Assembly: GCA_036273855.1 (NCBI GenBank)
Contig: DASUGU010000147.1
Coordinates: 1-64,000, forward strand
Direction of reading: 5' to 3'
Source: DATEPR01 sp036273855
Lineage (GTDB): Bacteria; Actinomycetota; Actinomycetes; Mycobacteriales; Pseudonocardiaceae
Length of the DNA stretch: 64,000 bases
Shown: piece after piece, positions 43,317 to 52,836 of the stretch
How positions within the stretch are numbered: position 1 is the stretch's first letter
Layout of the letters: each line of letters starts with the position of its first letter
Notes under the pieces: generated by a model
What the model was told of the DNA's origin: nothing
The model's database searches: none
What the model saw: the letters and a program-made list of their open reading frames with translations, nothing else
Translations under genes and position numbers: made by a program

Positions 43317-44450
43317 CTACGCGCCGTCGGTCATGCCGGTGAATCCGGACGGGTCGTGCGGGCCGATGATCGAGTACTCGAACATGCCCCAACCGGTCAC
43401 CGGTCCGCCCGGCCCCTCGTAGTAGTAGCGCGACAGGGCTTCGACGACGCCGTACCGGCCACCACGCTCGCGGGCGTCATCGGCGCTCATCTCGACGCTC
43501 TGCACGGTGAGCGGGCCCTGGTAGGAGCCGTGCTTCCAGTCCGCGTCCAACCCGTATCCGGTGCCGACCGCGATGTGCAACGGCAGGACCGGTTCCACCC
43601 GCACGGTCACCGGTCCGCGATCGTCCCCGCCGAATCGCAGCACCGCGCCGCTGACCTGCCTGCCGCCGGGCACGAACTCCAGCTTCTGTTCGACCCGGCC
43701 GAGCGACACCGGCTCGCCGTCAGGGTCGACGCGCACCGCGTGCTCGCGTTTACGGTTGCCGGCGCGGTCCTCCTCGATCGCCACGAACACCGAGAAGTCG
43801 TCGAACCGCATGGGCGCGTACACCCAGTAGAACGTGCCGAACGGACGCCCGGTGCGGATGCCCTTCGGCTCGGACTCGCCGACCGGCCGCACGCCCCAGG
43901 ACCGGTCGCGGAAGCCCTGCCAGCGATCCGGTGTGACCTCGAAATCCGCGTCGCCGATGCGCAGCGCGCCGGCCCAGGTGCCGGTCTGACCGAGCCGCAC
44001 CGAGTCGACGATGGTGCGGCCGGTGTACTGGTCCCGGCTGACCTGCCTGGGCTCCAGTGCCGGTCCGACCGACGCGGTCCAGGTCAGGTCGAAGCTGATG
44101 TCGTGATCGTCGCCGGGATCGCAGACGATCCGCAGCCGCCGCATGCCTTCGATGATCTCCAGCCGCAACGGGCCGATCGCCAGGTTCATCCGGTCGTCAC
44201 CGAGTTCCCGCGACGCGCGCACCACCTTGTGCCTGCCCGCGACGGCGACGGCGGCGAACGCGTCGGTCACGCCGAGGTTCGGGTACTGACCGAGGCCGAA
44301 CGCGAGCATGAGCTGGCCGCCGACCGGGAAGCAGTTGAAATAGTAGCGGTCGTAGAAGTTGCGGTCCGACGTGCCGACGTAGCGGATCGGCTCGGCGACC
44401 TGATGCGCCGGGTAGTCGTCCAACGGGGAAAGCACGCCGGCCCCTTCCAT
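43317..44450 (-). CDS. Lipocalin-like/DUF7064-type protein
   Basis: ATG 44450 overlaps the upstream stop (TAATG); the longer frame to 45212 runs antisense through the kinase gene and was rejected. 377 residues, beta-rich, with 'YFNCFPVGGQLMLAFGLGQYPNLGVTDAF', 'WQGFRDRSWGVRPVG' and 'FYWVYAPMRFDDFSVFVAIEED'. This pattern is shared with a family often encoded beside APH-like kinases, related in fold to CrtC/AttH lipocalin-like proteins. No catalytic residues can be assigned. It is the last gene of the minus-strand operon. Confidence 0.6.
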   Translation of the reverse strand: MEGAGVLSPLDDYPAHQVAEPIRYVGTSDRNFYDRYYFNCFPVGGQLMLAFGLGQYPNLGVTDAFAAVAVAGRHKVVRASRELGDDRMNLAIGPLRLEIIEGMRRLRIVCDPGDDHDISFDLTWTASVGPALEPRQVSRDQYTGRTIVDSVRLGQTGTWAGALRIGDADFEVTPDRWQGFRDRSWGVRPVGESEPKGIRTGRPFGTFYWVYAPMRFDDFSVFVAIEEDRAGNRKREHAVRVDPDGEPVSLGRVEQKLEFVPGGRQVSGAVLRFGGDDRGPVTVRVEPVLPLHIAVGTGYGLDADWKHGSYQGPLTVQSVEMSADDARERGGRYGVVEALSRYYYEGPGGPVTGWGMFEYSIIGPHDPSGFTGMTDGA

Positions 44451-45523
44451 TACGTCAGATCGGACAGCGTGGTTCGCAACAACCGCGTGGAACTGTTGTC
44501 CTGAACCAGGTTCGCGCCAATTTCGGTCGGTAGGATGTTGAATTCGAGCAGCAGCGCGACCGCCCTGATCATCAACAACGCGAAATGATAGCCGGACAGC
44601 ACCTCGAAATAGGGCAGGTCGCGCACGACGTGCCCGGTCAGCTCCTGGTAGCGGGCGATGGTCTCGGCCGGCTCCGGCATGCCGGCCAGGCGGGGCAGCC
44701 GGCAACCCTCGCTGTGGTGGCGGTCGACGTAGAGGAACCAGGCGAGGTCGATCTCGCGTGGCCCGACCATCGCCTTCTCCCAGTCCAGCGCGCCGGTGAC
44801 GCCGGTGCCGGTGAAGAGCATGTTGCCGATCCGCGCGTCTCCCCACAGCAGTACCGGGTCGTCGTGTGCGGCCGGCTGGTTGGCCAGCAGCCATTCCCGC
44901 GCCTGCCTGATCTCGGGCAGGTCTGCCTCGGCCACCCAGTCCTGCTGTGCGCCGAGCCTGTCCAGCAGGCCGCGCAGCGGCGGCGCGCCGGAACCGGCGA
45001 GGAACGACAGGTCGTGCGCGTGGGTATCGAACGAGTGCAGCCGCACCAGCGTGTCCACAGCGGACCACCAGATCGCGGTGCGGTCCGCGGGTGCGGTGTC
45101 CACCAGCCAGCCCGCCTCGTGATACGGCGGCTGGTCGCCGGGGACCCGGCCGGGCAGCTTGCGGATCACCAGGAACGGACCGCCCAGGATACTCGGGTCC
45201 TCCTCGTACCACAGGACTTCCGGGACCGGCACCGTGCTGTGCCCGGCGAGCAGGCGCATCACCTGGGCCTGCTCGGTCAGGCTCACCTCGCGCACCACCC
45301 GGAACCGGGTGGACGCCAGCCGCACCACGAGTTCGTGCGTGTGCCGGCCGGTGTCGTCCGACCAGTTCGCGGTGACGATGAGGGTTTCACTGGAGAAACC
45401 GGAACCCTCCGGCGGGCGCAGATCCACCAGTTCGGCCTCGGCCGGTTCGCCCAGCTTGGCGTGCAGCCAGTCCAGCAGCGCGATCTTGCTCCGGACCAGG
45501 TCGCGCTCTTCCAGCATCGGCAT
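44450..45523 (-). CDS. APH-like phosphotransferase
   Basis: 357 residues of the aminoglycoside-phosphotransferase/ACAD10-11-like kinase family. The catalytic loop is 'LLWGDARIGNMLFTG' (Asp and Asn kept, the usual His is Trp) and the metal site is 'GALDWEKAMVGPREIDLAWFLY'. The N-lobe has 'GFSSETLIVT' and 'ELVVRLA'. It would phosphorylate a hydroxyl on a small molecule, either a pathway intermediate or the product for self-protection. Its stop overlaps the next gene start. Confidence 0.85.
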   Translation of the reverse strand: MPMLEERDLVRSKIALLDWLHAKLGEPAEAELVDLRPPEGSGFSSETLIVTANWSDDTGRHTHELVVRLASTRFRVVREVSLTEQAQVMRLLAGHSTVPVPEVLWYEEDPSILGGPFLVIRKLPGRVPGDQPPYHEAGWLVDTAPADRTAIWWSAVDTLVRLHSFDTHAHDLSFLAGSGAPPLRGLLDRLGAQQDWVAEADLPEIRQAREWLLANQPAAHDDPVLLWGDARIGNMLFTGTGVTGALDWEKAMVGPREIDLAWFLYVDRHHSEGCRLPRLAGMPEPAETIARYQELTGHVVRDLPYFEVLSGYHFALLMIRAVALLLEFNILPTEIGANLVQDNSSTRLLRTTLSDLT

Positions 45524-45535
45524 GTGTTCGCCTCC

Positions 45536-46732
45536 CTACCAGCGGACCGGCAGGGCGACGATGCCCCCCGTGACCTGCGTGTTCCGTAGCTCGATCTCGC
45601 CGGCCGGCACGGCCAGGGCCAGGTCGGGGAACTTCTGGAACAGCTGGTCGAACACGATGCCCAGCTCCAGTCGTGCCAGGCTGGCGCCGAGGCAGAAATG
45701 CTTGCCGTGGCCGAAGGTCAGGTGCGGGTTGGGACGCCGGGTCGCGTCCATGCGCAGCGGGTCGTCGAACACCGCCGGATCCCGGTTGGCCGCCCCGATC
45801 GCCAGGATCAGTGCGTCGCCCTCGTTGATCACGATGCCGTCGCCGAGCGTGATCTCCTCGCGGGCGTAGCGGGCCTGACCGAGGTCGTTCGGCGTGGCCA
45901 GCCGCAGGATCTCCTCGACGCAGCCGGCCATGCCGCGGTCGTCGGCCATGGCCACGCGCATCGCGTCCGGGTTCACCAGCAGCATCATGATGCCGAAGTC
46001 GATCCGCGACGCGATGGTCTCGTGACCGGCGAACAGCAGGCTGGCCGCGACGAACGACAGCCGCTCGGCTCCGACCGGTGTGCGTGCGTCGGCGCGCAAC
46101 AGGTCGGAGATGAGGTCGTCGCCGAGGTCGCCGCGCTTGACCTCCAGCATCTCCTGCATGAACTGGATCAGCGAGACCAGGGAGACCGCGGCGCTCTCCC
46201 GGTCGTCGGCGACCGCGATCCGGTGTGAGATGCCTTCGAACTTCGGCCATTCGCTCTCCGGAATGCCCAGCATGGTGCAGATCACCAGCAGCGGCAGGCG
46301 GAAGGAGAGCTGGTCGTGCAGCTCGACCGGCTGCGGCCGGCGTGCGATGCCGTCGAGCACCTCGGCGACCGACCGGGTCACGAACTCGCGGAGCAGCGCG
46401 GTGCGCCGTGCGGTGAACGCGGGCGCCAGCATCGCGCGCACCTCGTCGTGCACGGTGTGCTCGGTGTCGAAGTCGCCAATGGGACCGCCGAGCAGCAGTG
46501 ACTGGGAGACCCGCGCGGCCTTGGCCGGTTCGCGGTGGGTCCGCCCGACCCGCCGGTCGGCGATCAGTTCCTTGACCTCGGCATGCCGGGTGACCAGCCA
46601 GCCGGTGTCACCGGCCGGCGTGGTCACCCGCACCGCGGGAGCGATGGTCTGCAGGCGCAGGTACTCCGGCGCGATCCGGAGGATGTCCTCCTGCTCGAAC
46701 GGCATGGCCGGCAGCACGTCCATGACGGTCAT
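45536..46732 (-). CDS. Cytochrome P450
   Basis: 398 residues; a normal bacterial class I P450. The I-helix 'LLFAGHETIASR' (residues 232-243) holds the oxygen-activating acid/alcohol pair, 'EEILR' (E274, R277) is the ExxR motif and 'FGHGKHFCLG' carries the heme Cys C347. Probable role: hydroxylation of the terpenoid or peptide part of the product. It starts 8 bases after the following P450 gene in the operon order. Confidence 0.95.
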   Translation of the reverse strand: MTVMDVLPAMPFEQEDILRIAPEYLRLQTIAPAVRVTTPAGDTGWLVTRHAEVKELIADRRVGRTHREPAKAARVSQSLLLGGPIGDFDTEHTVHDEVRAMLAPAFTARRTALLREFVTRSVAEVLDGIARRPQPVELHDQLSFRLPLLVICTMLGIPESEWPKFEGISHRIAVADDRESAAVSLVSLIQFMQEMLEVKRGDLGDDLISDLLRADARTPVGAERLSFVAASLLFAGHETIASRIDFGIMMLLVNPDAMRVAMADDRGMAGCVEEILRLATPNDLGQARYAREEITLGDGIVINEGDALILAIGAANRDPAVFDDPLRMDATRRPNPHLTFGHGKHFCLGASLARLELGIVFDQLFQKFPDLALAVPAGEIELRNTQVTGGIVALPVRW

Positions 46733-46739
46733 CGCGCGG

Positions 46740-47918
46740 TCACCAGGTCACCGGGAGTTCACTGAACCGGTTGTCCCCGAAGAAGTTCATCTGCCAGGTC
46801 AGCTCCTCGAGCGGCACGGCCGGCCGCAGGCCGGGCAGGCGACGGGACAGCACCGAGAACGTCTCCTGCAACTGCACTCGCGCCGTCGCGGCGCCGAGGC
46901 AGTGGTGGATCCCCCGGCCGAAGGCCATGTGGTGGTTGTTCTTGCGGCGGATGTCGAACACCTCGCTGTCGTCGAACACCCGCTCGTCCCGGTTCGCGCA
47001 CTGCTCGGGCGCCATCACCAGGTCACCGGCCTTGATCAGCACTCCGGCCACCTCGACGTCCTCCTTCGCCTGCCGCGCCGGGCCGCTCACCTTCGGCTCG
47101 AACCGGAGAATCTCCTCGACCGCACCATCCACAAGGGACGGATCGTCGTGCAGGTCACGCAGGCGCCCACCGTTCTCGGCGAGCAGCACGGTGCCCAGGC
47201 CGACGGAGTTCGTCGTCGCCACGAAACCCGCGATGAGCAACGTCATGCCCATGGTGACCAGCTCGTCCTCGTTGAGCCGATCCTCACCGTCGCGGGCCTG
47301 GATCAACGCGCTCATCAGATCGTCGCCGGGGTTGGCGCGCTTGTCCTTGACCAGCTCACCGACCATGCCGTACACCACCGGCCCCGCCGCGCGCAGTCCC
47401 TCCACGTCACCGGCGTCCGCGGTGATCAGCGCGATCGACGCCTCCTTGAAACCCGGCCGGTGGTCGGCCGGCACGCCGATCAGCTCGGCGATCGACTCGA
47501 CCGGCACGTTGAACGACAGGGTGCTCATCAGGTCGGCGCCCTTGCCGGCCGCTTCGAGATCGTCGGTGAGCCGCTCCAGCAGGCTGGTCACGTACGGCCG
47601 CAGCGCCTCGACCCGGCGCGGGGTGAACGCCTTGGACACCAGGCCACGCAGCCGGGTGTGTGCGGGCGGGTCCTGGAACAGTGAACCGGCCGCCGCGGCC
47701 TGCGGGCCGAGCGGGCCGGCCGGCTGGCGCGGGCTGAACCGCGGGTCGGACAGCACGAACGAGACGTCCTCGAAGCGGGTGACCAGCCAGGCTTCCGCCC
47801 CGTTCATCAGCGTGACGCGGCAGACCGGCTGGTCGGCCCGCAGCTTCGCGTACTCCGGTGGCATGGCCATGGCGCTCGGCCGGGTGAACGGCCAGCTGGG
47901 GACCTCGGTTTCGAGCAC
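46740..47918 (-). CDS. Cytochrome P450 with altered I-helix
   Basis: 392 residues, starting at ATG 47918 behind AGAAAGAAGGGG. The heme-binding 'FGRGIHHCLG' (C340) and ExxR (E269, R272) are intact. In the I-helix, where 'AGHETT' is expected, the sequence is A230-G-F-V-A-T-T: the acid is Val and the conserved alcohol is Ala. Such changes are known in P450s that do unusual chemistry (e.g. coupling on carrier-bound peptides) or use peroxide. It is co-transcribed with the other P450 and the NRPS. Confidence 0.93.
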   Translation of the reverse strand: MLETEVPSWPFTRPSAMAMPPEYAKLRADQPVCRVTLMNGAEAWLVTRFEDVSFVLSDPRFSPRQPAGPLGPQAAAAGSLFQDPPAHTRLRGLVSKAFTPRRVEALRPYVTSLLERLTDDLEAAGKGADLMSTLSFNVPVESIAELIGVPADHRPGFKEASIALITADAGDVEGLRAAGPVVYGMVGELVKDKRANPGDDLMSALIQARDGEDRLNEDELVTMGMTLLIAGFVATTNSVGLGTVLLAENGGRLRDLHDDPSLVDGAVEEILRFEPKVSGPARQAKEDVEVAGVLIKAGDLVMAPEQCANRDERVFDDSEVFDIRRKNNHHMAFGRGIHHCLGAATARVQLQETFSVLSRRLPGLRPAVPLEELTWQMNFFGDNRFSELPVTW

Positions 47919-47949
47919 GGGAAACCCCTTCTTTCGTTGCGGCGAAGAA

Positions 47950-49215
47950 TCAGGCGGACGCGACCGGCAGGCGCCGTGCGTTGGGATCGGGCAGGCCGAG
48001 CTGCTGGAGCCGGTCCAGCCGGGAGAACCGCATCACGCCGAGGCCGGAGAGGTTGTACATGACCTTGAACGACAGTCGTGGGTTCGTGTCGTGCCGGTGC
48101 AGGATGTAGCGCGCCATCAGCCATTCGCGCGTTGTCGTGCCGGTGAACAGGGTGGCGAAGTTGTGGCTGAAGCGGCTGACGAACTCCATCCTGGTCAGGC
48201 CGAGCCGCTGGTACTCGCGGATGGCGGCGTCGGCCTTGGCCGAGGTCAGCGTGTCGATGCCGGCGAGGGCGTCGGCCAGGAACGCGCCGTCCGCGATGGC
48301 CGCGTTCATGCCCTGGCCAGCCATCGGATGCACGGCGTGGGCCGCGTCGCCGACCAGAGCGAAGCCGGGCAGTGCCCAGGTCCGGGCCACGAACCGGCGG
48401 GCCGACAGCACGCGCGACTCGTCGATGCCGCTACTCACCGCGTCCGCGACCGGCGCCATCGCCGGCACCGAGCGCAACATGGCGTCGGCCCATGCGCCAC
48501 GCCCGTGCTTGCCGATCTTGTTGCTCTCACCGCGCGGGATCTGCGCGTAGAACCGGCCCCTGCCGTGCGGCATCGGGTAGACCAACCGGATGCCGTCCCT
48601 GGTGACCAGGGTCAACGCCTCCGGCGGCAGGTGTCCGACGCCGACGAGGTCGAATGCCATCACCTGGTGCTCGTAGGCGATCATGCTCACCGGGATGCCG
48701 GCCTCGGTGCGCAGCTTCGACGAGTAGCCGTCGGCGGCGACGACCAGGTGCGCGTCCGCCTCGAACCGTTCGCTGCCCCTGACCAGGTTGACCCCGGTGA
48801 TCCGGCCCTTGGCGTCGCGCAGCAGGCCGGCCGCTCTGGTGCCCCTGCGCAGGTCGACGCCGGGCGGCAGCGCGTCGACCAACGTGTCGACGAGGCCCCT
48901 GTAGGTGTGCGTGAGACAGTGGTTGTGCGGTTCCGGCAGCTGCCGGTAGTCCATCGCGCAAATCCGCTTGCCGCTGGGCTGTGCGCACACCAACTGGTCG
49001 ATCCGCTCCGCGCCGGCGGCACGCACCGCCTCCAACAGCCCGAGACGCTCGAAGATGCCCAGCGAACGCGGTTGCAGCACCTCGCCCTTGAACGTCTCCG
49101 CGGTGCCATCTGCCTTGTCCACCAGTAGCACCGACTTGCCCTGCCGGGCGAGCGCGTGCGCGACGGTCAACCCACCAGTGCCGGCCCCGCAGACGATCAC
49201 GTCGTAACTCGGCAT
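47950..49215 (-). CDS. FAD-dependent monooxygenase (UbiH/PHBH type)
   Basis: 421 residues with an AGAGGAGAAG ribosome site. 'VIVCGAGTGGLTVAHALARQG' is the FAD-binding GxGxxG, 'VVAADGYSSKLR' the DG motif and 'FALVGDAAHAVHPMAGQGMNAAI' the GD motif. These enzymes hydroxylate aromatic or polyprenyl-quinone-type substrates with NAD(P)H. In the context of a UbiA-type prenyltransferase, an aromatic or prenylated substrate is plausible. Confidence 0.92.
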   Translation of the reverse strand: MPSYDVIVCGAGTGGLTVAHALARQGKSVLLVDKADGTAETFKGEVLQPRSLGIFERLGLLEAVRAAGAERIDQLVCAQPSGKRICAMDYRQLPEPHNHCLTHTYRGLVDTLVDALPPGVDLRRGTRAAGLLRDAKGRITGVNLVRGSERFEADAHLVVAADGYSSKLRTEAGIPVSMIAYEHQVMAFDLVGVGHLPPEALTLVTRDGIRLVYPMPHGRGRFYAQIPRGESNKIGKHGRGAWADAMLRSVPAMAPVADAVSSGIDESRVLSARRFVARTWALPGFALVGDAAHAVHPMAGQGMNAAIADGAFLADALAGIDTLTSAKADAAIREYQRLGLTRMEFVSRFSHNFATLFTGTTTREWLMARYILHRHDTNPRLSFKVMYNLSGLGVMRFSRLDRLQQLGLPDPNARRLPVASA

Positions 49216-49227
49216 CGATCTTCTCCT

Positions 49228-49437
49228 CTACCGCTGCTCGTCGACCAGGGTTCGCGGGCGCATGTCGGTCCAGTTCGATTCGACATAGTCGGCGCACGCC
49301 GCCTTCGGCGCCGGGCCGTGCACCTGCCGCCAGCCCGGTGGGACGTCGGCGAAGCTGGGCCACAACGAGTACTGGCCCTCGTCGTTGATCAGCACCAGGA
49401 ACGATCCTTCCGGCAGGTCGAACGGGTTGCCGCTCAC
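49228..49437 (-). CDS. MbtH-like protein
   Basis: 69 residues from GTG 49437, overlapping the NRPS stop. It has the family signature 'NPFDLPEGSFLVLINDEGQYSLWPSFADVPPGW' and 'YVESNWTDMRP'. MbtH-like proteins bind the N-terminal part of adenylation domains and are needed for their solubility or activity. Its partner here is the NRPS encoded directly upstream in the operon. Confidence 0.95.
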   Translation of the reverse strand: MSGNPFDLPEGSFLVLINDEGQYSLWPSFADVPPGWRQVHGPAPKAACADYVESNWTDMRPRTLVDEQR

Positions 49438-52400
49438 GGTTGGCCCCCTTCGCGGGGGTCATCGGCCCGGTGACCGGCGAGTTCGGTCAGCGCGACGCAC
49501 CAGGACCGGGCCAGTTCGCGCACGTCCTCGACGGGCAGCACGCCGGTCGGCGCGCCGAACACGCCTTCCAGCCGGGGCCCGCCCGGTGCGTCCGCGACCG
49601 ACGCGGTGATGTCCAGTTCGGCCATGGCCGGCATGGTCGGGTCGTGCCCGACGTCGAGTTCGGCCAGTTCGGTGAATGCCGCGACGTCCGAGGTTCGCGT
49701 CCACGGTGTGCCGCGTTCCTCGCCGTCGAGGGCGAAGCGGCCCAGGTAGTTGAACCCGATCTGGCCGGTCGGGTACCGGCGGAGCACCGCGCCGGTCCGG
49801 TCGTTGAGATAGCGCAGCAGGCCGTATCCGACACCCTTGTTCGGAATGGCGGCGAGTTGCTGGTGCACCGACGCCAACATCGCCGCGCGGTCCGTGGTCG
49901 ACGGTGTGATGCGGACCGGGAAGACACTGGTGAACCAGCCGACCGTGTGGGACAGATCCGCGCCGGGAACCAGATCCTCTTCGCGGCCATGCCCTTCCAG
50001 CCGCAGCAGCACCGACGGCTCGTCGACGCCGCGATCCCGGCGCCACCGGATCACCGCCATGGCCAGAGCGGTGAGCAGGCCGTCGTTCACGCCACCCCGG
50101 ATCGCGGCCGGCACCGTGGTCAGCAGGGCCTCGGTGACCGCGACCGGCAGGCGCACCCTCACCCTGCGCACGGTGGCCATCACGTCGACGGCCGGATCCA
50201 GCCGGCGCGCGCCGAGCACCGGGTCCGGTCCATCCACGACGGACTGCCAGAACGGCAGCTCGGCCAGGCATCCCTTGTCGTGCGCCACATCGACGATGGC
50301 ATGTGCCCAGCGTCGCGCCGAGGTGGCCACCGCCGGCAACGCCGTCTTCGCGTGCGCGGCGGCGAGATCGGGCAGCAGGATGCGCCAGGACACCACGTCG
50401 ACCACCAGGTGGTGCAACACGAGCAGCAGCCGTCCGGGGCCGCTGTCCGCGTCGAACCACACGAACTGGGCGAGCACACCGGCGGCCGGATTCATCCGGC
50501 CGGCCGCCGCGTCCAGTTCCGCGACCAGCGTCCGACGCCAGCCGGGCCCGGCGAACCCGCCGTGCCACGGCACGTGCCGCAGCAGCGAGTCGACGTCCGC
50601 CGAGCCGGACGCGTGCACCACCAGGCCATCGGGGACCAGCCGGGCGCGTAGCAGGTCGTGCTGGTCGATCACCGAGGTCAGCGCGCTCACCAGTCCGGTC
50701 CGGTCGATACCGGCCGGCAGGTGGACGACCATCGCCTGGGACAGCCGGTCGAAACCGGCGCCGAAGTCCCTGATCCAGTGGGCCACCGGCATCAGCGGCA
50801 TCCGGCCGAGCGCGCCACCGGCCAGTTCCGTCAGCGCGGATCTGCCGCGCGGCCGTCCGGGCGCCGAGGCGATCTCGGCCAGCCCGGCCACGGTCGGCCG
50901 GCGGTGCAGGTCGGCCGGGCTGATCACGACTCCTCGGGACCGTGCGCGGGTGGACACCTGGATGGCCTGGATGCTGTCCCCGCCCATGGCGAAGAAGTCG
51001 TCGTCGACACCGATCCGGCCGACACCGAGCACGTCGGCGAACGCCGTGGCCAGCGTGCGCTCGGACGCGGTGCGCGGCGCCCGGTACGGCGCGCCGACGA
51101 AACGCGGCGCCGGAAGCGCAGCACGGTCGAGCTTTCCGTTGGGGGTCAACGGCAATCTCGCCAGTAGCACGAACGCCGACGGCACCATGTACTCGGGCAG
51201 CCGGGACGCGACGAAACCGCGCAGCCGCCGCGGGTCCAATGCCCCGTCGCCGACCACGTAGCCGACCAACCGCTTGCCGCCGCCATCCTCCCGGACGGTC
51301 ACGGCCGCGTGCGCCACCGCCGGATGCGACAACAACACGACCTCGATCTCGCCCGGCTCGACGCGGAAACCGCGCACCTTGACCTGCTCGTCGATCCGTC
51401 CCCGGTGGACGAGTGCGCCGTCGGCGTCCGCGCTGACCAGGTCCCCGGTGCGGTACATCCGCTCACCGGGCGCGCCGAACGGGCAGGCGACGAACCGTTC
51501 CGCGGTGAGCGCCGGCCGGTTGAGGTAACCCCTGGCCACGCCGACACCGGACAGGTACAGCTCCCCGGTCACCCCTGGCGGCACCGGGGACAGCAGCTCG
51601 TCGAGGACGTAGGCGCGCATGCCGTCCAGCGGCCTGCCGATCGGCACGTCGGTGCCGACCTCGTCGGCGGCCCGCACCCGGTGACAGGTGGCGAACACGG
51701 TCGTCTCGGTCGGCCCGTAGCCGTTGACGAAGCTGGTGAGCTGGCAGGCCTGCCGGGCCCGGTGCAGCATGGGCGCGGAGACCCGCTCCCCGCCGACCCA
51801 CACCTCGCGCAGCGCGGCCAGGCACCGCACGTCCTCCTCGACGAGCAGGTTGAACAGCGCGCTGGTCAGCCAGGCCGATGTGACGTCGTGGTCGGCGACC
51901 AGGTCGGCCAGGGCCGACGGCGTGAGATCACCCGGTGGCGCGATGACCACCGAGCCGGCGCCGAGCAACGGTACCCACAGTTCATAGGTGGAGGCGTCGA
52001 AGACGATGGGGGAGTGGAACAGCACCCGCACGTGGGCGCCGCCGCGGAACTGCCGATCCGTGGCCAGGCCGGCGACGTCACGGTGGCGCACGCCGATGCC
52101 CTTGGGCACGCCGGTCGAACCGGACGTGTACATCACATAGGCGAGGGAGTCCGGGTGCACGGCGGGCAGCGGGCCGGGTGCGCCCGCGTCCTGGTGCTCC
52201 AGGTCGGCGAGCACCTGGCACGGGCAGTGCTGCCGCAGGTCGGTCGGGGTGGGGTCGGTGCTCAGGGCGAGCGTCGGCGCCGCGTCGCGCAGGAGGAAGG
52301 CCAACCGTTCGGCCGGGTGGTCCGGGTCGATCGGCAGATAGGCGGCGCCGGCCTTGGCCAGCGCCAGCACCGTGACGATCAGTTCGGGTGAGCGCGGCAG

Positions 52401-52697
52401 GGCGACGGCGACCAGCGAGCCCGGCCCGACGCCGAGCCCGGCGAGGATGAGTGCGAGCCGGCTGGACCGCGCGTCCAGTGCCCGGTAGGTGATCATGTCG
52501 TCGCCGGACACCACTGCGACAGCGTCCGGTGCGGCGGCGGCCACGGCGCCGAACAACTCCGGAATGGTCCTCCCGGGTGCGGACCGGGTCGGCGCGTTCG
52601 CCGGGAACACCTCGGCCGGAATGCCTGTTTCAGTTGGAATGCCGGTTTGGGCGGCGACGCCGGACGGTGGTCGATCCCGCGTCGCCAGTTCACGCAT
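49434..52697 (-). CDS. Nonribosomal peptide synthetase, A-T-E module
   Basis: Start at ATG 52697 (AGGTG 8 bases before) or 52703. About 1087 residues. Adenylation domain (about 40-530): 'YTSGSTGVPKG', 'NGYGPTETTVF', 'YRTGD', 'NGKLDR'. Carrier domain with 'FFAMGGDSIQAIQ' (S575). Epimerisation domain (about 630-1080): 'HHLVVDVVSW', 'EGHGRE', 'VGWFTSVFP', 'GFNYLGRF'. There is no condensation and no thioesterase domain. By-eye pocket code D-A-Y-W-W-G-G-V-F-K is close to the valine code DAFWIGGTFK, so it may make carrier-bound D-Val; that is inference. First gene of the minus-strand operon. Confidence 0.93.
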   Translation of the reverse strand: MRELATRDRPPSGVAAQTGIPTETGIPAEVFPANAPTRSAPGRTIPELFGAVAAAAPDAVAVVSGDDMITYRALDARSSRLALILAGLGVGPGSLVAVALPRSPELIVTVLALAKAGAAYLPIDPDHPAERLAFLLRDAAPTLALSTDPTPTDLRQHCPCQVLADLEHQDAGAPGPLPAVHPDSLAYVMYTSGSTGVPKGIGVRHRDVAGLATDRQFRGGAHVRVLFHSPIVFDASTYELWVPLLGAGSVVIAPPGDLTPSALADLVADHDVTSAWLTSALFNLLVEEDVRCLAALREVWVGGERVSAPMLHRARQACQLTSFVNGYGPTETTVFATCHRVRAADEVGTDVPIGRPLDGMRAYVLDELLSPVPPGVTGELYLSGVGVARGYLNRPALTAERFVACPFGAPGERMYRTGDLVSADADGALVHRGRIDEQVKVRGFRVEPGEIEVVLLSHPAVAHAAVTVREDGGGKRLVGYVVGDGALDPRRLRGFVASRLPEYMVPSAFVLLARLPLTPNGKLDRAALPAPRFVGAPYRAPRTASERTLATAFADVLGVGRIGVDDDFFAMGGDSIQAIQVSTRARSRGVVISPADLHRRPTVAGLAEIASAPGRPRGRSALTELAGGALGRMPLMPVAHWIRDFGAGFDRLSQAMVVHLPAGIDRTGLVSALTSVIDQHDLLRARLVPDGLVVHASGSADVDSLLRHVPWHGGFAGPGWRRTLVAELDAAAGRMNPAAGVLAQFVWFDADSGPGRLLLVLHHLVVDVVSWRILLPDLAAAHAKTALPAVATSARRWAHAIVDVAHDKGCLAELPFWQSVVDGPDPVLGARRLDPAVDVMATVRRVRVRLPVAVTEALLTTVPAAIRGGVNDGLLTALAMAVIRWRRDRGVDEPSVLLRLEGHGREEDLVPGADLSHTVGWFTSVFPVRITPSTTDRAAMLASVHQQLAAIPNKGVGYGLLRYLNDRTGAVLRRYPTGQIGFNYLGRFALDGEERGTPWTRTSDVAAFTELAELDVGHDPTMPAMAELDITASVADAPGGPRLEGVFGAPTGVLPVEDVRELARSWCVALTELAGHRADDPREGGQP

Positions 52698-52836
52698 GTC
52701 CATCACCTGGCACGCCGTCCGGGACCAGCACGGCCACGCCGACACGATGACGCATACTGTCGATCCTCCAAACATGCGCCTGGACGTGACCTGCCGGCGT
52801 CCGGCCGCGGAACATGGTGATCCAGCCCGCCGCCAC

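Noticed and set aside
44451..45212. N-terminal extension of the DUF7064-like frame
   Set aside because: It is the shadow of the phosphotransferase gene. ATG 44450 overlaps the phosphotransferase stop, giving a normal coupled start.
46771..49128. 785-codon plus-strand frame
   Set aside because: Antisense to the second P450 and the FAD monooxygenase, both of which have complete motifs.
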